From CAYOYK01 sp964408185 (GTDB lineage: Bacteria; Bacillota; Clostridia; Christensenellales; Aristaeellaceae): a stretch of 64,000 nucleotides of DNA. The stretch is taken from assembly GCA_964408185.1 (NCBI GenBank), contig CAYOYK010000008.1, positions 7,888 to 71,887 on the forward strand. Direction: 5' to 3'. A program made the position numbers and the translations under genes. A model generated the notes under the pieces. The model was not told the DNA's origin. It searched no databases and saw nothing but the letters and a program-made list of their open reading frames with translations. Positions 60,356-64,000 of the stretch are shown here, one piece after another. The stretch's first letter is position 1; each line of letters begins with the position of its first letter.

Positions 60356-61834
60356 ATGCTTAAGGCTACTTTACGGATCAACCCGCGGGAGCAGATTTCG
60401 CCGATCGACCCGCGGCTCTACTCGTCGTTTGTGGAGCACATGGGACGGGCGGTTTATACGGGCCTGTACGAGCCCGGCCATCCCACGGCGGATGCGAACG
60501 GCTTCCGGCAGGACGTGATGGAGCTGATCCGCCCGCTGGGGCTGCACAGCGTCCGCTATCCGGGCGGAAACTTTGTATCCGGGTACGATTGGAAGGACGG
60601 CATCGGCCCGAAGGAGAAGCGCCCCGTGCGGTGCGATCTGGCTTGGTTTGCCACCGAGACCAATCAGGTGGGCGTGGATGAGTTTTGCGGTTGGTGCGCC
60701 GCGCTGGGCATCGCGCCGATGCTTGCGGTCAATCTGGGCACCGGCACGCCGCGCGACGCGGTCGATCTGCTGGAATACTGCAACGACAAGCCGGAGCAGT
60801 CCGCGTGGGGCGCTCTGCGCGCCAAGAACGGGCGCCAAAAGCCTCATGGGGTGAAGCTCTGGTGCCTTGGCAACGAGATGGACGGCCCGTGGCAAATCTG
60901 CTCCCACACCGCCTCGGAGTATGCCCGCGTCGCGCACGAGACCGCCAAGATGATGAAGTGGCAGGACCCGTCCATCGAGCTGGTCGCTTGCGGCAGCTCC
61001 ATGCGCTCCATGCCCACCTTCGGGGACTGGGAGCGCACGATCCTGCGCGAGTGCTGGGAGGAGATCGATTATCTGTCGCTCCATTCCTACTACCAGAACA
61101 CGGCGGGCGATACGCTCAGCTTCTTGGCACAGAACGAGGAGATGGACGCGTTCATCCGCGAGGTGGAGGACATCTGCCGCGAGGTGGCTGCCGAGAAGCA
61201 CAGCCAGAAAAAGATCGCGCTTTCCTTTGACGAATGGAACGTGTGGTATCATTTCAGGAAGGAGCACCGCGAGCCGGAGCGCTGGCTCAACCCCCGCCCC
61301 ATCGAGGAGGAGGAGTACGACTATGCCGACGCGCTGCTGGTCGGCGCGATGCTGACAACGCTGCTCAACCATGCCGACAGCATCAAGATTTCGTGCTTGG
61401 CGCAGCTGATCAACGTGATCGCGCCCATCACCACGCTGCCGGGCGGCAAGGCGTTTGTACAAACCATCTACTGGCCCTTCCTGCACGCGTCGCGCTACGG
61501 GCGAGGCACGGCCCTGCGCGTGGAGGCGGACGCGCCCACGTATGCCTGCGTCCTGCGCCCCGACGCGCCCAGCTTGGCGACGGCGGCGGTGCTGTCGGAG
61601 GCGGGCGATGAGCTGACGCTTTTCGTCGTCAACAAGACGGATGAGCTCGCGCTGAGCCTGCCCGGACTGGAGGGCCGGATGTGCGGCTGGACGGCGCTAT
61701 GCGGGCACTCTCTGGACGAGCGCAACTCCGCCGAAGCGTCGCCCGTCGCGCCTGTGGAGCTGCCGCTGACCGAGCTGGATCAAATCACACTGCCGGCAGA
61801 ATCTTGGAACGTCATTCGCATACATCTGGCATAA
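60356..61834 (+). CDS. Alpha-L-arabinofuranosidase, glycoside hydrolase family 51
   Basis: 492 residues, standard length. GH51 enzymes release alpha-L-arabinofuranose from arabinan or arabinoxylan oligosaccharides. The family start SPIDPRLYSSFVEHMGRAVY, GGNFVSGYDWKDGIG, acid/base Glu in WCLGNEMDGPWQ and nucleophile Glu in ALSFDEWNVWYHF are all visible. No signal peptide, so it acts inside the cell on imported oligosaccharides. GAGGAA precedes ATG 60356. It sits between the importer and the GH127 gene, giving enzymes for both anomers in one operon. Confidence 0.96.
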   Translation: MLKATLRINPREQISPIDPRLYSSFVEHMGRAVYTGLYEPGHPTADANGFRQDVMELIRPLGLHSVRYPGGNFVSGYDWKDGIGPKEKRPVRCDLAWFATETNQVGVDEFCGWCAALGIAPMLAVNLGTGTPRDAVDLLEYCNDKPEQSAWGALRAKNGRQKPHGVKLWCLGNEMDGPWQICSHTASEYARVAHETAKMMKWQDPSIELVACGSSMRSMPTFGDWERTILRECWEEIDYLSLHSYYQNTAGDTLSFLAQNEEMDAFIREVEDICREVAAEKHSQKKIALSFDEWNVWYHFRKEHREPERWLNPRPIEEEEYDYADALLVGAMLTTLLNHADSIKISCLAQLINVIAPITTLPGGKAFVQTIYWPFLHASRYGRGTALRVEADAPTYACVLRPDAPSLATAAVLSEAGDELTLFVVNKTDELALSLPGLEGRMCGWTALCGHSLDERNSAEASPVAPVELPLTELDQITLPAESWNVIRIHLA

Positions 61835-61846
61835 CGGAGGGTACGC

Positions 61847-63757
61847 ATGAATCAGCTGCATCAGGTCCCGCTGCGCGATATCAAGCTGCGCGATCCGCTC
61901 TTTGGGCATTACATCGGCAAGCTGTATACCGAGATCCTCCCCTACCAATGGGAGGTGCTCAACGATCGGGCTCCGTCCGGCGCAAAAAGCGGCTGCCTGC
62001 GCAATTTGCGCATCGCGGCGGGGCTGGAGCAGGGCGAGTATCAGGGTGTGATCTTTCTGGACAGCGATCTGGCCAAGTGGCTGGAGGCTGCCGCGTACAG
62101 CCTGCAAATCCGCCCTGACCCGGAGCTGGAGGCTCGCATGGACGGGTGCGTCACGCTGCTGGAGCAGGCGCAGCAGCCGGACGGCTACCTAAACAGCTAC
62201 TTCACCCTCAAGGAGCCCGGCAAGCGCTGGACAAACCTGATGGAGGGGCACGAGCTGTACTGCGCGGGCCATTACATCGAGGCGGCGGTGGCCTACTACG
62301 AGGCGACTGGCAAGCGTGCGCTGGTGGACGTGATGTGCCGCTATGCCGATTTGATCGATCGGACCTTCGGCCCGGAGCCGGGCAAGCGCAGGGGCTATCC
62401 GGGGCATGAGGAGATCGAGCTGGCGCTTGTCAAGCTCGGCCGCGTTACGGGCGAGGAGCGCTACGGCAGGCTCGCGGCGTATTTTATCGAGGAACGCGGG
62501 CGGAAGCCCAGCTACTTTGAGGCGGAGCTGGCCGCGCGCGGCGGCGCGACGCATTTCGGGCTGGATATGCTGGACGAGGGCGGCAAGTATCTGCAAGCGC
62601 ACAAGCAGCCCTGCGATCAGCGCGAGGTAGAGGGTCACGCGGTCCGCGCGATGTACCTGTGCTGCGCGATGGCCGACTTGGCGCTTGAGAACCGCGACGA
62701 GGGGCTTCGCACGGCCTGCAAGGCGCTGTTCTATGATACGGTCAGCCGCAAAATGTATATCACAGGCGGGATTGGCAGCGCGGAGCTTGGCGAGCGCTTT
62801 ACCACCGCGTTTGATTTGCCCAACGATACCTGCTATTGCGAGACCTGCGCCGCCATCGGGCTGGCGCTGTTCGCCCTGCGCATGAGCCGCTTGGAGCGGG
62901 ACGCGTCCTACGCGGACGTGATGGAGCGCGCGCTGTACAACAACGTGCTGGCGGGCATCAACCGTGACGGCAACCGGTTTTTCTACGTCAATCCGCTGGA
63001 GGTGGTTCCGTCCGCCTGCGAGCACAACGGCGCGCTCCGCCATGTCAAGACGGAGCGTCAGCAATGGTACGACGTGGCCTGCTGCCCTACCAACATCGCG
63101 CGCACGTTGGGCTCGCTGGGACAATATGTGCTGTCCGCGGCCGAGGGCGAGCTGTATGTGAACCTGTACCTTCCCTGCGAGGCGGCCCTTCCCGCGAACG
63201 CCTCGCTGCGCGTGGAGACCGATTACCCCCGCGCGGGGGAGATCCGTCTGCGCTATCAAGCGGCGTCGCCCTGCGAGCTGTACCTGCGCGTGCCCGAACA
63301 CTCGCCGCTGCTGAGCCTGAGCGTCAACGGCCAGCCGATCCGGCCGGAGATCGTCCGGGGCTACGCAAGGGTCGCCTGCCATCCGGGCGTTACCGAGCTG
63401 ACGCTGCGGCTGGATGTGCGTCCGCGCTACGTGTACGCCGACCCGCGCGTTGCAAAGGATTGCGGCAAGGTCGCGCTGACGATGGGGCCGCTGGTGTACT
63501 GCTTTGAGCAGGCGGATAACGGCGGCGGGCTGGCGTCCATGGGCGTGGATGGAACGGCGAAGGTTACCCTGTTGCCTAACCCCGTTGATCCCGCCAGCTT
63601 TGCGTTGCAAGTGAGCGGCTGGCAGGAGCACGCCGCCGCAGAAGCGCTTTATACGTCGGAGCCGCCTGTGCGCGAGGCTCGCGCACTGACCGCAGTGCCC
63701 TACTATTGCTGGAACAACCGGGGCGTGGGGGAGATGCGCGTCTGGATGCGTCGGTGA
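61847..63757 (+). CDS. Beta-L-arabinofuranosidase, glycoside hydrolase family 127
   Basis: 636 residues, close to the Bifidobacterium HypBA1 enzyme in length. GH127 cleaves beta-L-arabinofuranosides, as on hydroxyproline-rich plant glycoproteins, with a zinc-bound cysteine nucleophile. The zinc site is seen as Glu and Cys in DTCYCETCAAIG and the double Cys in DVACCPTN, with the first of these the expected nucleophile. NLRIAAGLEQGEYQG, GYLNSYFTLKEPGKRWTNL and HELYCAGHYIEAAVAYYEATG mark the (alpha/alpha)6 barrel; a beta-sandwich follows. No signal peptide. CGGAGG precedes ATG 61847. Last gene of the operon. Confidence 0.95.
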   Translation: MNQLHQVPLRDIKLRDPLFGHYIGKLYTEILPYQWEVLNDRAPSGAKSGCLRNLRIAAGLEQGEYQGVIFLDSDLAKWLEAAAYSLQIRPDPELEARMDGCVTLLEQAQQPDGYLNSYFTLKEPGKRWTNLMEGHELYCAGHYIEAAVAYYEATGKRALVDVMCRYADLIDRTFGPEPGKRRGYPGHEEIELALVKLGRVTGEERYGRLAAYFIEERGRKPSYFEAELAARGGATHFGLDMLDEGGKYLQAHKQPCDQREVEGHAVRAMYLCCAMADLALENRDEGLRTACKALFYDTVSRKMYITGGIGSAELGERFTTAFDLPNDTCYCETCAAIGLALFALRMSRLERDASYADVMERALYNNVLAGINRDGNRFFYVNPLEVVPSACEHNGALRHVKTERQQWYDVACCPTNIARTLGSLGQYVLSAAEGELYVNLYLPCEAALPANASLRVETDYPRAGEIRLRYQAASPCELYLRVPEHSPLLSLSVNGQPIRPEIVRGYARVACHPGVTELTLRLDVRPRYVYADPRVAKDCGKVALTMGPLVYCFEQADNGGGLASMGVDGTAKVTLLPNPVDPASFALQVSGWQEHAAAEALYTSEPPVREARALTAVPYYCWNNRGVGEMRVWMRR

Positions 63758-63765
63758 CCGCACGC

Positions 63766-63785
63766 GGGCGCGATATCGCGCGCCC
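63766..63785 (+). terminator. GC-rich hairpin after the GH127 gene
   Basis: GGGCGCG (63766-63772) pairs with CGCGCCC (63779-63785). The following bases are only weakly T-rich (TTGCTGCTG), so this is a poor intrinsic terminator. Confidence 0.4.
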
Positions 63786-63863
63786 TTGCTGCTGCCGGAG
63801 CTGCGCCGGAGCGCGGCCGCGCAGGATGCCATTTGCCATTGCAGTGCCGTGTAAAAATAATGC

Positions 63864-63892
63864 TTGCATTTTCACGGAACGTTTGTTATAAT
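63864..63892 (+). promoter_or_regulatory. Promoter of the tRNA-Ala gene
   Basis: TTGCAT (63864-63869), 17 bases, TATAAT (63887-63892), about 30 bases before the tRNA. Confidence 0.8.
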
Positions 63893-63921
63893 ACATCCGC
63901 TGCCGAAATGAGGTAGCGCGT

Positions 63922-63997
63922 GGGGCATTAGCACAGTTGGTAGCGCGCGACATTCGCATTGTCGAGGTCAGGAGTTCGAATCTCCTATGCTCCACCA
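63922..63997 (+). tRNA. tRNA-Ala, anticodon CGC
   Basis: 76 bases including an encoded CCA. Acceptor GGGGCAT pairs with ATGCTCC and includes the G3-U70 wobble that specifies alanine; the anticodon arm is CGACA-TTCGCAT-TGTCG with anticodon CGC (codon GCG); the T arm is AGGAG-TTCGAAT-CTCCT. In the D stem GCAC faces GCGC, leaving an A12-C23 mismatch where GCTC/GAGC is usual. Confidence 0.93.
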
Positions 63998-64000
63998 TAA

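Noticed and set aside
1..64000. Insertion sequences, prophage or integrase genes
   Set aside because: No transposase, integrase, phage or conjugation gene and no terminal inverted repeats were recognised anywhere in the window.

Overview
The window looks like a scaffold from an uncultured, high-GC, endospore-forming Clostridia-type Firmicute, probably a gut bacterium. The evidence is a Spo0A master regulator, a small acid-soluble spore protein, strong AGGAGG ribosome sites, consensus sigma-A promoters, many secreted proteins without an LPXTG anchor, and an arabinan-utilisation locus. Signal peptides of the form hydrophobic stretch plus ALA-QE or AVA-EE recall Christensenellales-like lineages, but that placement is a guess. 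A run of 100 N at 34877-34976 shows this is a draft assembly.

Layout. 1-1209: two leftward genes (a membrane protein fragment and a phosphodiester glycosidase). 1.4-7.8 kb: a divergent CTP synthase whose glutaminase cysteine is replaced by glycine, then a CotH kinase / DUF4956 / VTC polyphosphate polymerase cluster. 8.0-13.8 kb: a 1913-residue PAS/GGDEF/EAL/GGDEF cyclic-di-GMP protein. 13.9-17.3 kb: asnA, a VanW protein and an SH3/DUF6273 protein. 17.4-26.7 kb (minus strand): spo0A, then a zinc-ribbon/TPR membrane protein, an HD protein, and a coupled set of HEAT-like, TPR, Hsp33, methyltransferase, spore-protein and DUF624 genes. 26.8-40.0 kb: a lipoprotein, a 785-base stretch with no confident gene, a repeat-bearing secreted protein and a giant InlB-repeat/MBG surface protein interrupted by the assembly gap inside an array of 243-bp repeats.

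40.1-55.6 kb: a peptide-type solute-binding protein, two tandemly duplicated GNAT acetyltransferases, a ThuA-like protein, a secreted protein, a GH27 alpha-galactosidase, an EAL phosphodiesterase, a degenerate ATPase plus STAS pair, two uroporphyrinogen-decarboxylase-like proteins, an AAC(3)-like acetyltransferase, and a membrane SpoIIE phosphatase coupled to an RsbW-like kinase. 55.8-63.8 kb: a self-contained arabinan regulon (LacI repressor with palindromic operators, ABC importer without its ATPase, GH51 and GH127 arabinofuranosidases). The window ends in a tRNA-Ala(CGC).

Themes: cyclic-di-GMP turnover (two EAL proteins, one also carrying an intact GGDEF domain), partner-switching regulation (STAS, SpoIIE and two HATPase-like proteins in two nearby loci), surface display by large beta-repeat proteins, and plant-glycan use with hydrolysis inside the cell.
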